64,000 nt of DNA from Saccharopolyspora rosea (GTDB lineage: Bacteria; Actinomycetota; Actinomycetes; Mycobacteriales; Pseudonocardiaceae): positions 62,001 to 126,000 of the forward strand of contig NZ_CP102826.1 of the NCBI RefSeq assembly GCF_025643595.1. Direction: 5' to 3'. The stretch's first letter is position 1. The number at the start of each line of letters is the position of its first letter. The position numbers and the translations under genes are program-made. Below are positions 1 through 7,358 of this stretch, in pieces. Below the pieces are notes generated by a model. The model searched no databases, was not told the origin of the DNA, and was given only the letters and a program-made list of their open reading frames with translations.

Positions 1-71
1 TCACGACCGGTCAGCGGCGGCGCGGGCGCTTCCGCGCTCGCCGCACGAGCAGGGTGGTGGCGGGCGGGTTC

Positions 72-182
72 TCAGCGCTGCCTGCGGGACTGCGACTCCA
101 CGAGCGACAGCAGACCCACCAGGGGGAGGGCGGCGAGCAGCGAGAGGACGACGAACAAGGCGGCGATCCCGATGAGCTCCAT
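72..182 (-). CDS. small single-span membrane protein (36 aa)
   Basis: An ATG-to-TGA reading frame of 37 codons. The predicted peptide starts MELIGIAALFVVLSLLAALP and continues as one hydrophobic helix of about 25 residues (residues 4-29), ending in a polar, basic tail (ESQSRRQR). This is the layout of a one-pass small membrane protein with its C-terminus on the positive-inside face. No homologue is recognised. The ribosome binding site is weak (CGGAAC about 5 nt upstream), and the longer frames on either strand here look like GC-driven shadows. It could be a chance ORF, but the clean helix followed by a basic tail and stop argues for a real gene. Confidence 0.4.
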   Translation of the reverse strand: MELIGIAALFVVLSLLAALPLVGLLSLVESQSRRQR

Positions 183-249
183 GTTCCGAGGGTGGTTGCC
201 GGGTCCCCGAACGCGCGTCCGCCACAGGGGGCGAATCGTTCTCCCGCTC

Positions 250-269
250 GGGTGACGTGCCGGTCACCC
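250..269. terminator. short hairpin downstream of aldo/keto reductase
   Basis: Perfect 7-bp stem GGGTGAC / GTCACCC around a 6-nt loop, 23 nt beyond the stop codon of the leftward aldo/keto reductase gene. There is no T-tract, so it is only a candidate terminator. Confidence 0.35.
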
Positions 270-291
270 TCAGTTCCCTGATCGGTGCAGC

Positions 292-1254
292 TCACAGCGG
301 CAGCGCCGGGCAGATCGCGTCGATCTCCGCGAGGTCGTCCGGGCTCGGGCGCCACTGCCCGGCGGCGGCGTTCATCCGGACCTGGTCCGGCGTGGTCGCC
401 CCGCCGATCACGGTGCCCACGACCTCCTGCGCGGCCAGCCAGCCGACCGCGACCGCGGTCATCGGCAGTCCGCGCTCGTCGGCGAACGCGCGCAGCCGCT
501 CGATGCGCTCCCACGGCGCGTCCACGAGCATCCGGTCCCGACCGGCCAGCCGGGACCCGGCAGGCGGCTCCTGGCCCTGCCGGTACTTGCCGGTGAGCAG
601 TCCGTTGGCCAGCGGGAAGTAGGGGATCAGCCCGATCCCGAACCGCTTGCACGCCGGGATCACCTCGCGCTCGGCCTCGCGGGCCAGCAGCGAGTAGTGG
701 TTCTGCGCGGACACCGTGCTCGTCAGCCCGGACGAGGAGGCGGTCCAGGCCGCGTCGGCGATCTGCCAGCCCGCCAGGTTGCAGTGCCCGACGTAGCGGA
801 TCTTGCCCTCCCGCACCAGGTCGTCGAGCACCGACAGGGTCTCCTCGATCGGCGTCAGCGGGTCCGGTCGGTGCAGCTGGTACAGGTCGATCCAGTCGGT
901 TCCGAGCCTGCGCAGCGACGACTCCACGGCCCGGCGCACGTACCGGCGCGACCCGCGCGCGGTGAAGTCGGGCCCGTTGCCGCCCTGCATGTCCATGCCG
1001 AACTTGGTCGCGATGATCGCGTGCTCGCGACGTCCGGCCAACGCCTGCCCGAGCAGTTCCTCGCTGCGGCCGCGCGGCGCACCGTAGACGTCGGCCACGT
1101 CGAAGAAGGTGATGCCCGAGTCGAGCGCGGTGCCCACCACCTCCCGCGCACCGTCCAGGGATTCCGTTGCGGTGCCCGGTCTTCCGAGGTTGTTGCAGCC
1201 GAGGCCGACCGCGCTGACCACGAGACCCGACTCGCCGAGACGTCGCTGTTCCAC
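292..1254 (-). CDS. aldo/keto reductase
   Basis: NAD(P)H-dependent oxidoreductase of the aldo/keto reductase superfamily, predicted (beta/alpha)8 barrel, cytosolic. Visible family marks: N-terminal RRLGESGLVVSAVGLGCNN; FFDVADVYG containing the catalytic Asp and Tyr; a Lys in IIATKFG; the His in LYQLHRPD; and a C-terminal cofactor segment (VIGGATTPDQV). About 320 aa, the usual length. The GTG at 1254 is chosen because it places the family's usual RRLG motif at residues 4-7; a GTG at 1287 would add 11 residues that do not look conserved. It resembles the subfamily of broad-range reductases next to general metabolic genes. The substrate cannot be deduced. It is divergently arranged from the UDP-glucose dehydrogenase gene. 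Confidence 0.9.
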   Translation of the reverse strand: MEQRRLGESGLVVSAVGLGCNNLGRPGTATESLDGAREVVGTALDSGITFFDVADVYGAPRGRSEELLGQALAGRREHAIIATKFGMDMQGGNGPDFTARGSRRYVRRAVESSLRRLGTDWIDLYQLHRPDPLTPIEETLSVLDDLVREGKIRYVGHCNLAGWQIADAAWTASSSGLTSTVSAQNHYSLLAREAEREVIPACKRFGIGLIPYFPLANGLLTGKYRQGQEPPAGSRLAGRDRMLVDAPWERIERLRAFADERGLPMTAVAVGWLAAQEVVGTVIGGATTPDQVRMNAAAGQWRPSPDDLAEIDAICPALPL

Positions 1255-1394
1255 GATTTCCGAGCCTAAACGCCAGTTCACGGGCACGTCATCCGAGGAG
1301 TACGGCCGGTGAACACTTCTCGAAAGTGCTTCCCCCGAGACGGTGATGTGCCACGATTCGGCGAGGTCAGGGGGAAATTCGGAGGTGTGGGACG

Positions 1395-2690
1395 GTGTTC
1401 GCCCGTCGGATCGTGGTCGTCGGTACCGGTTATGTGGGCCTGACCACCGGCGCGTGCCTGGCCTCGCTGGGACACCGCGTCGTGTGCAGCGACCTGGACG
1501 CCGCCAAGGTCGCGCGGCTGTCCGAGGCGGACGTGCGGATCCGCGAACCCGGCCTGCCGGAACTGGTGCGGGAGGGCCTCGCCGCCGGACGCCTGGAGTT
1601 CGTGGTGGGTTCGGCGTCGGCGGTGCGCGAGGCCGAGGTGGTCTTCCTGTGCGTGCCGACGCCGATGGGCGCGGACGGCAGCGCGGACCTGGCCGCGGTC
1701 GAGGCGGTGACCCGCGAGGTGCGGGACCTGCTGCCGCACGGGTGCGTGCTGGTCACGAAGTCGACGGTGCCGGTCGGCACGGCCGCCCGGCTGCGCGAGC
1801 TGGTGGACCGCCCGGACATCGCGGTCGTCAGCAATCCCGAGTTCCTGCGCGAGGGTTCGGCGGTGCACGACTTCCTGAACCCGGACCGCATCGTGGTCGG
1901 CTCCGACACCCAGGACGCCGCCGAGCGGGTCGCCGCGCTGTACGCGCGGCTCGGCGCACCGACGGTGCTCACCGACGCCGCCAGCGCGGAGATGGTGAAG
2001 TACGCGGCGAACTGCTTCCTGGCCACGAAGCTGTCGTACGTCAACGCGATCGCGGAGCTGTGCGAGCGGTTGGGCGCCGACATCGCCGACGTCACCGAGG
2101 GGATGGGCTTCGACCGCCGCATCGGGCAGTCGTTCCTGCAACCCGGGCCGGGCTGGGGCGGTTCCTGCCTGCCGAAGGACACCGCGGCGCTGCTGCAGGC
2201 GGCGGAGTCGGTGGACTTCGACTTCCCGCTGCTGCGCGCCACGATCACGTCCAACGAGCGCCAGCGCGAGCGGATGGTCGACAAGGTCGTCGAGGTCTGC
2301 GGCGGCTCGCTGGCCGGTTCCCGGGTGGGCCTGCTCGGCCTGACGTTCAAGGCGGGCACCGACGACCTGCGCGACTCGCCCGCCCTGCGGGTCGCCCGCC
2401 TGCTGGCCGCGCGGGGAGCCGAGCTGGTCGCCTTCGACCCGGGCCTGCGCGGCGACGAACGCGACCTGCCGGAGCAGGTGGTGCTGGTCGACGACGCGTA
2501 CCAGGCGGCGAAGGGCGCGGCGGCCCTGGTGCTGCTGACCGAGTGGCCGGAGTTCCGCACCCTCGACTGGTCGCGGCTGGCCGAACTCCTCGACGGCCCG
2601 GTGGTCGTCGACACCCGGAACCACCTGGACCCCGACGTCCTCCGCCGGGCGGGGCTCACCTGGCGCGGCGTCGGCCGCCCGACCGGATGA
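1395..2690 (+). CDS. ugd: UDP-glucose 6-dehydrogenase
   Basis: Oxidises UDP-glucose to UDP-glucuronate with two NAD+, supplying uronic acid or pentose precursors for surface glycans. The 431-aa protein has the N-terminal dinucleotide fold (IVVVGTGYVGLTTGACLA, residues 6-23), the central UDP-GlcDH domain (NPEFLREGSAVHDFLNPDRI) with the catalytic Cys258 in GGSCLPKDT, and the C-terminal UDP-binding domain (GLTFKAGTDDLRDSPAL). The GTG start has a good GGAGG ribosome binding site 9 nt upstream. GDP-mannose dehydrogenase is the main alternative, but the sequence fits the bacterial TuaD/Ugd type. The large glycosyltransferase fusion at 9226-12444 is a plausible consumer of derived nucleotide sugars (inference). 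Confidence 0.93.
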   Translation: MFARRIVVVGTGYVGLTTGACLASLGHRVVCSDLDAAKVARLSEADVRIREPGLPELVREGLAAGRLEFVVGSASAVREAEVVFLCVPTPMGADGSADLAAVEAVTREVRDLLPHGCVLVTKSTVPVGTAARLRELVDRPDIAVVSNPEFLREGSAVHDFLNPDRIVVGSDTQDAAERVAALYARLGAPTVLTDAASAEMVKYAANCFLATKLSYVNAIAELCERLGADIADVTEGMGFDRRIGQSFLQPGPGWGGSCLPKDTAALLQAAESVDFDFPLLRATITSNERQRERMVDKVVEVCGGSLAGSRVGLLGLTFKAGTDDLRDSPALRVARLLAARGAELVAFDPGLRGDERDLPEQVVLVDDAYQAAKGAAALVLLTEWPEFRTLDWSRLAELLDGPVVVDTRNHLDPDVLRRAGLTWRGVGRPTG

Positions 2691-2775
2691 GGGAACTCGT
2701 TCCGGGTGGCGGCGCTCCTTCGCCAGCCAGGTTCGGGTATCGCTCGACGGGGTGATCGAGACCTAAGGTGTCGAG

Positions 2776-4578
2776 GTGTTCACGACTCGTCCGGAACTCG
2801 CAGGCACTCACGGGATGGTCGCCTCCACGCACTGGCTCGCCTCCGCCGCGGGCATGGCGGTGCTGGAGGACGGCGGGAACGCGTTCGACGCCGCGGTCGC
2901 GGCCGGATTCGTGCTGCAAGTCGTCGAACCGCACCTCAACGGGCCCGGCGGGGAGGTCCCGGCGCTGTTCGCGACCGCCGAGGACCCCCGCCCGCGCGCC
3001 CTGTGCGGGCAGGGCCCGGCTCCGGCCGGAGCGACCATCCGGCACTACCGCGATGATCTCGGCCTCGACCTCGTCCCCGGCACCGGATTCCTCGCCACCA
3101 CGGTCCCGGGCGCGTGGGACGGTTGGCTCCTGCTGCTGCGCGACCACGGCACCAAGTCGCTGCGCGACGTCCTCGGGTACGCGATCGGCTACGCGCGCAG
3201 CGGTTTCCCGGCCGTCGAGCGCATCACCAGCACCATCGACACGGTCCGCGACCTGTTCACCGAGCACTGGCCGACCTCCGCCGACCTGTGGCTGACCGGC
3301 GGCGCCGCGCCGCGCCCCGGCGAGCTGATCCGCAACCCGGCGCTCGCCGACACCTGGGAACGCCTGCTCACCGAAGCAGAGTCCGCCGGTGCCGGCCGGG
3401 AGGCGCAGCTCGACGCCGCGCGCCGCGCCTGGTCCCGGGGTTTCGTCGCGGAGGCCGTGGACAAGTTCGTGCGCACCCCGCACCGGGACAACTCCGGGCG
3501 CGACCACGCCGGCGTGCTCACCGCGCAGGACATGGCCGACTTCGAGGCGGGCTACGAGGACGCGCTCGCGGTCGACCTGCCGGGCGGCTGGACGCTGGCG
3601 AAGTTCGGGATCTGGACGCAGGGACCGGTGCTCGCGCAGCAACTGCGCATCCTGGAGGGGCTCACCGACCGCGTCCGCTACGTCGACGGGATCGCCGACG
3701 CGGACACCGTGCACGTCGCGGTGGAGGCGGCCAAGCTCGCGTTCGCCGACCGCGAGGCGTTCTACGGCGACGCGGCCGATCCGCGGGTGCTGGCCGACCT
3801 GCTGTCCCGCGACTACGCGGCGCAGCGCCGCGACCTGGTCGGGCAGCAGGCGTCGTGGCAGCTGCGGCCGGGATCGCCGGGCGGGCGCACCGCCCACCTG
3901 CCCGCCCACGTCGCCGAAGGTCGCGGCGCGTCGGGACAGGTCGAGGGTGCCGGGGTCGGCGAACCCACGGTGGCGCCGACCGGCGAGAGCCGGGGCGACA
4001 CGGTGCACGTGGACGTCGTGGACCGCTGGGGGAACATGGTCTCGGCGACGCCGTCGGGCGGCTGGCTCCAGTCGTCGCCGACGATCCCGGAACTCGGGTT
4101 CTGCCTGGGCAGCAGGGCGCAGATGTTCTGGCTGGACGGGGGATTGCCCAACTCGCTGGCCCCGGGCAAGCGCCCGCGCATCACGCTGAGCCCGTCGCTG
4201 GCGCTGCGCGGCGGCGAACCGGTGCTGGCGTTCGGGACGCCGGGCGGCGACCAGCAGGACCAGTGGCAGCTGTGCTTCTGGCTCGCCCACGTCCACGGTG
4301 GACTCAACCTGCAGGAGGCCATCGACTCGCCCGCGTGGCACACGGGCGCGTTCCCGAGCTCCTTCTACCCGCGCACCTGGGAACCCGGCCGCCTGGTCGC
4401 CGAATCCCGCCTCGGTGCGGAGCGCCTGGCCGAGCTGCGGCGGCGCGGCCACGACGTGCTCGACGCGGGACCGTGGTCGCTGGGCCGCCTCTCGGCGGTC
4501 TCCCGGGACCCGGAGACCGGCGTGCTGCGCGCGGCCGCCAACGCCCGCGGAGCCCAGGGCTACGCCGCGGGCCGCTGA
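2776..4578 (+). CDS. ggt: gamma-glutamyltransferase family protein
   Basis: N-terminal nucleophile hydrolase that transfers or hydrolyses gamma-glutamyl groups (glutathione, gamma-glutamyl amides). The 600-aa precursor has the family opening (THGMVASTHWLASAAGMAVL), EDGGNAFDAAVAA, and the autocleavage/nucleophile Thr409 in GDTVHVDVVDRWGNMVS, followed by PGKRPRITLSPSLAL and the oxyanion-region motif FGTPGGDQQDQW. No signal peptide is visible, so it is probably cytosolic. That fits the actinomycete GGT-like branch, some members of which act on other substrates (for example acylases). The GTG start lacks a strong ribosome binding site. The gene ends in a repeat-derived hairpin at 4578-4651. Confidence 0.88.
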   Translation: MFTTRPELAGTHGMVASTHWLASAAGMAVLEDGGNAFDAAVAAGFVLQVVEPHLNGPGGEVPALFATAEDPRPRALCGQGPAPAGATIRHYRDDLGLDLVPGTGFLATTVPGAWDGWLLLLRDHGTKSLRDVLGYAIGYARSGFPAVERITSTIDTVRDLFTEHWPTSADLWLTGGAAPRPGELIRNPALADTWERLLTEAESAGAGREAQLDAARRAWSRGFVAEAVDKFVRTPHRDNSGRDHAGVLTAQDMADFEAGYEDALAVDLPGGWTLAKFGIWTQGPVLAQQLRILEGLTDRVRYVDGIADADTVHVAVEAAKLAFADREAFYGDAADPRVLADLLSRDYAAQRRDLVGQQASWQLRPGSPGGRTAHLPAHVAEGRGASGQVEGAGVGEPTVAPTGESRGDTVHVDVVDRWGNMVSATPSGGWLQSSPTIPELGFCLGSRAQMFWLDGGLPNSLAPGKRPRITLSPSLALRGGEPVLAFGTPGGDQQDQWQLCFWLAHVHGGLNLQEAIDSPAWHTGAFPSSFYPRTWEPGRLVAESRLGAERLAELRRRGHDVLDAGPWSLGRLSAVSRDPETGVLRAAANARGAQGYAAGR

Positions 4579-4651
4579 GAGCCCGTCCTCGAACACGTCG
4601 TGCGCGGCGGAATCCCGCTGCGCACGACGATTTCGACAGACGGGCGCCCAG
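4578..4651. repeat. palindromic repeat element acting as ggt terminator
   Basis: Starts at the last base of the ggt stop codon with GAGCCCGTCCTCGAAC and ends with the reverse-complement equivalent (GCGCCCGTCTGTCGAAATCG read from the other strand). Inside it a perfect 10-bp stem CGTCGTGCGC / GCGCACGACG (4596-4605 and 4620-4629) encloses a 14-nt loop. The ends align with the GAGCCTGTCTTTGAACTCG ends of the copies at 31.5, 56.0 and 60.7 kb. It lies between convergent genes and is probably a bidirectional terminator. Confidence 0.6.
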
Positions 4652-4654
4652 CGG

Positions 4655-5275
4655 TCAGGCCGCCGCGAGGCGGGCGCCGAGGACGGCGGCGAATCCGGCG
4701 GCCAGACCGCCGGAGGTGCCGCCGCCCGGCAGGTCGGTGAGCCTGGTTCCGCTGTGGCGGCGCAGCAGGTCGGCCCAGATCTGCATGCCCGCGGCGAGCT
4801 GTTCGACGTGCTCGGAGCCGCTGGTGCGGGCCGTGCCGCGCGGGCCGCACAGCACGGCCTCCGGGTCGACCTCCACCACGAGGTCCACTTCGGACAGACG
4901 CGGGTCGAGGTGTCCGTCGTCCAACCGCCGAGCCCGGCCGAGGTCGGCGGTGTCCTCCAGGAGCGCGCCCGAGGCGTCCTGCACGCGCAGGCCGAGCGCG
5001 CGCAGCGCGCCCAGTCCGCCGTCGCAGGCCGTCGACTCGTCGGCACCCACGACGACCCGCTCGACGTCGCGGTTCAACGCGGCGGTGATCAGCTCACCGA
5101 CCCCGCGGCTCGTGGCGTGCGCCGGGTCGGGCGCGTCGCCGTCGCCGTTCAGCGCAGCGGTTTCGACGAACGCGGTCGTCCCGGCGATCCCGATCTCGGC
5201 GCGCACCGGGCGTCCGTGCGGTCCGGTGACCTCGACCGGGATCAGGTCGGTGCGAGCGGTCGCGGTGCTCGACAT
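4655..5275 (-). CDS. glycerate-kinase-like protein, shortened
   Basis: 206-aa protein matching only the central part of the glycerate kinase (GckA/GlxK, type 2) fold. Recognisable pieces are EVTGPHGRPVRAEIGI, TSRGVGELITAALN, VVVGADESTACDGGLGALRA, LDPRLSEVDLVVEVD and a C-terminal GGGTSGGLAAGF. Full-length enzymes are about 370-380 aa with an N-terminal DSFKGS-type segment and a GGSATNDGG nucleotide/substrate loop. Here the N-terminal segment is absent and the loop is degenerate (ADESTACDGG), so kinase activity is doubtful. The start is firm: ATG at 5275 with GGAGG 6 nt upstream. The gene is convergent with ggt. A 25-bp palindrome at 5372-5396, shared with the two-component operon, lies upstream and may control it (inference). 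Confidence 0.7.
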   Translation of the reverse strand: MSSTATARTDLIPVEVTGPHGRPVRAEIGIAGTTAFVETAALNGDGDAPDPAHATSRGVGELITAALNRDVERVVVGADESTACDGGLGALRALGLRVQDASGALLEDTADLGRARRLDDGHLDPRLSEVDLVVEVDPEAVLCGPRGTARTSGSEHVEQLAAGMQIWADLLRRHSGTRLTDLPGGGTSGGLAAGFAAVLGARLAAA

Positions 5276-5371
5276 CGGGTCCTCCGTTGGGGTCGGCGTC
5301 GGCTGGTCGGCTCCAGCGGGTCTTCTGGTGCCTCGTGGCTCCCACGTTCCCGGGCGCCGCTGAGGCGGATG

Positions 5372-5396
5372 TGAACCCTCCATTAAAGAGGTTTCA
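5372..5396. promoter_or_regulatory. 25-bp palindromic site, copy 1
   Basis: TGAACCCTC, a 7-nt spacer, then GAGGTTTCA: an imperfect 9-7-9 inverted repeat (8 of 9 pairs). It matches the site at 9103-9127 at 17 of 25 positions with the same geometry and the same orientation relative to the downstream leftward gene. It lies about 95 bp upstream of the glycerate-kinase-like start. Confidence 0.4.
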
Positions 5397-5425
5397 TCCG
5401 TTTTGCACACTCCCTCGATCGAGGG

Positions 5426-5536
5426 TTCTCCACAGCTTGTGGACAACTCTGTCCACAAGTGGATGAGCTGGGAAAACGGCGTGCGCCGGGCGGAGTTGTG
5501 CACAGCTGTGGATAAAGTTGTCCACAGTTGTGCACA
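5426..5536. promoter_or_regulatory. DnaA-box cluster
   Basis: Seven 9-mers in 111 bp. Three match TTRTCCACA-type boxes exactly: 5438-5446 and 5507-5515 on the minus strand (the latter TTATCCACA) and 5518-5526 on the plus strand (TTGTCCACA). Four differ by one base: 5426-5434 (TTCTCCACA), 5449-5457 (CTGTCCACA), 5496-5504 and 5528-5536 (both TTGTGCACA). The cluster fills the gap between the divergent promoter side of the glycerate-kinase-like gene and the stop of the DMT gene. No dnaA/dnaN genes adjoin it, so it is not obviously oriC. A DnaA-titrating or reactivating site is the likeliest reading (inference). Confidence 0.65.
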
Positions 5537-5541
5537 GGTGC

Positions 5542-6438
5542 TCAGCGGCGCAGCGCGACCAGCACGAGCCCCGCTCCGACGAGCGCGACGCCGCACCACG
5601 CCTGCGGCCCCAGCCGTTCACCGACGACGAGGACGCTGAGCAGCGCCGCCACCACCGGTTCCAGCAGGCTCAACGTCGTCGCGACGCTGGCCGGGGTGCG
5701 CCGCAGACCCGTGCCGAACAGCACGTACGCCAAGCCCATCGGGACCACCGCGAGGTAACCGGCCACCACCAGCCCGGACGGCGACCCGAGCAGCGGACCG
5801 CCGGTGACCAGCAGCACCGGCAGCAGGCCGAGCGCCCCGGCTCCGAACACCGCCCCCATCACGGCGCGCGACCCGTGGCCGTCCCGCATCAGCCGACCGG
5901 CCACCCAGGAATAGCCGACGTAGGCGGCGCCGGCGAGCAGCCCGAGCAGCGCGCCGACCACCGCACCGTTCCCGCCGTCGACCGGTTTCTGGCCGGTGAC
6001 CAGCAGGAATCCGCCGAGGATGGAGACCGCGGCGGCGACCGCCCACCGCCGGTCGAGCGGTACGCCGTCGAGCACCCGCTCGGCCAGCGCGGCGAACACG
6101 GGCGCGGAACCCAGCGTCACCACCGTCCCCACGGCGACCCCGGCCGCCGACATCGACGAGTAGAACGACAGCGGGTACACCACGACCGAGGCGGCACCGC
6201 AGGCGAACATCCCGACCGGAGCGGTGCGCAGCACCCGCCACGCCGACCGGCCGGCGAGCGCGAACAGCAGCAGCCCGCCCAGCCCCATGGTGGCGGCGCC
6301 GATCGACAGCGCCCCGGCAGCCCGGGGCGCGAACGTCGCGGCGGTCCCGGTGGTGCCCCACAACGCGGCGGCCAGCAGCACCGGCAGCGGCCCCGCGGCG
6401 AAGCCGCGCAACGACGAGGTTTTCTCCAGCACAGACAA
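5542..6438 (-). CDS. EamA/DMT-family transporter
   Basis: About 298 aa with ten hydrophobic segments in two repeats of five, the layout of drug/metabolite (EamA, RhaT-like) exporters. Landmarks are LPVLLAAALWGTTGTAATF at the N-terminus, YPLSFYSSMSAAGVAVGTVV at the end of the first half, and the second-half signature LLEPVVAALLSVLVVGERLG. The substrate is unknown; family members export amino acids, nucleosides or other metabolites. Start uncertain: TTG 6438 has GGAAGAG 6 nt upstream, while GTG 6432 and ATG 6516 are alternatives. Its stop lies 6 nt from the DnaA-box cluster. Confidence 0.85.
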   Translation of the reverse strand: MSVLEKTSSLRGFAAGPLPVLLAAALWGTTGTAATFAPRAAGALSIGAATMGLGGLLLFALAGRSAWRVLRTAPVGMFACGAASVVVYPLSFYSSMSAAGVAVGTVVTLGSAPVFAALAERVLDGVPLDRRWAVAAAVSILGGFLLVTGQKPVDGGNGAVVGALLGLLAGAAYVGYSWVAGRLMRDGHGSRAVMGAVFGAGALGLLPVLLVTGGPLLGSPSGLVVAGYLAVVPMGLAYVLFGTGLRRTPASVATTLSLLEPVVAALLSVLVVGERLGPQAWCGVALVGAGLVLVALRR

Positions 6439-6695
6439 GGTGAACTCTTCCGTCCGAGAACCAGTGGGAACCCTCGAACGGGCGCGAACCGCCTCAGCAC
6501 GCCGCGGCGGCCGCACCCACCTCGCGAGAACGCGGGGGTGCCGCCGCCGAAAGCTGCGCGGAAGATCCGCCGCCCGTCAGGCGGACGGGGGCGGAAGGAC
6601 GCGGTGCCAGTGCGAGTTCACGCGTTCAGCCTACTGCCCGCCTCCGGGCTCATCGTGCGTGACACCGCTCACCCGGTCGGAAGCGGGCCCGCACG

Positions 6696-7358
6696 TCACG
6701 CCCCGAGCCGGTAGCCCATGCCGCGGACGGTCGTGATCCGCTCAGCGCCGATCTTGCGGCGCAGCGCACGGACGTAGACGTCGACGACGTTCGAGCCCGG
6801 GTCGAAGTCGTAGCCCCACACGTGGGAGAGGATCTGCTCGCGGGACAGCACCTGCCCGGCGTGCCGCAGGAACAGCTCCAGCATGGCGAACTCCCGGGCC
6901 GTCAGGTCCACCGTCGCGTCGGGCACCTGCGCGCGCCGGGTGCGCAGGTCCAACGACAGGTCGCCGTCGCGCAGCACGGTGACCTCCGGGGCGCGGTCGG
7001 CGGAACGCAGCCGCAGCCGCACCCGGGCGAGCAGCTCCTCGAAGCGGAACGGCTTGGTCATGTAGTCGTCGGCGCCGCCCTCCAGGCCGGCGACCGTGTC
7101 GTGCACCGAGTCCCGCGCGGTCAGGATGATCACCGGGGTCGTCACGTGCTGCGCGCGCAACGCCCGCAGCACCGCGAAGCCGTCCTTGCCGGGCAGTCCG
7201 AGGTCGAGCACGACCAGGTCGAAGTCCCCGGTGAGCAGGAAGTCCAGCGCCGCGTCCCCGTCGCCGACGACCGTGGTGGTGAAGCCGTTGGCGCGCAGTC
7301 CCTTCTCGATGAACGCCGCGATCCGGGCCTCGTCCTCCACGATCAGGATCTTGCTCAT
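6696..7358 (-). CDS. OmpR/PhoB-family response regulator
   Basis: 220-aa transcription regulator. The receiver domain (1-115) shows ILIVEDEARIA (acidic pair), VVLDLGLPG (phospho-acceptor Asp) and YMTKPF (conserved Lys). The C-terminal winged helix (about 130-220) shows LTAREFAMLELFLRHAGQVL and NVVDVYVRALRRKIG with RGMGYRL. It is downstream of, and overlaps by 4 nt (ATGA), its histidine kinase, so the two are translationally coupled. The palindrome at 9103-9127 before the operon is a candidate autoregulatory site. The inducing signal is unknown. Confidence 0.93.
   Translation of the reverse strand: MSKILIVEDEARIAAFIEKGLRANGFTTTVVGDGDAALDFLLTGDFDLVVLDLGLPGKDGFAVLRALRAQHVTTPVIILTARDSVHDTVAGLEGGADDYMTKPFRFEELLARVRLRLRSADRAPEVTVLRDGDLSLDLRTRRAQVPDATVDLTAREFAMLELFLRHAGQVLSREQILSHVWGYDFDPGSNVVDVYVRALRRKIGAERITTVRGMGYRLGA

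Noticed and set aside
1343..2755. 470-aa frame overlapping the UDP-glucose dehydrogenase gene
   Set aside because: Arg/Gly/Pro-rich shadow frame; the dehydrogenase frame holds all family motifs and a good ribosome binding site.
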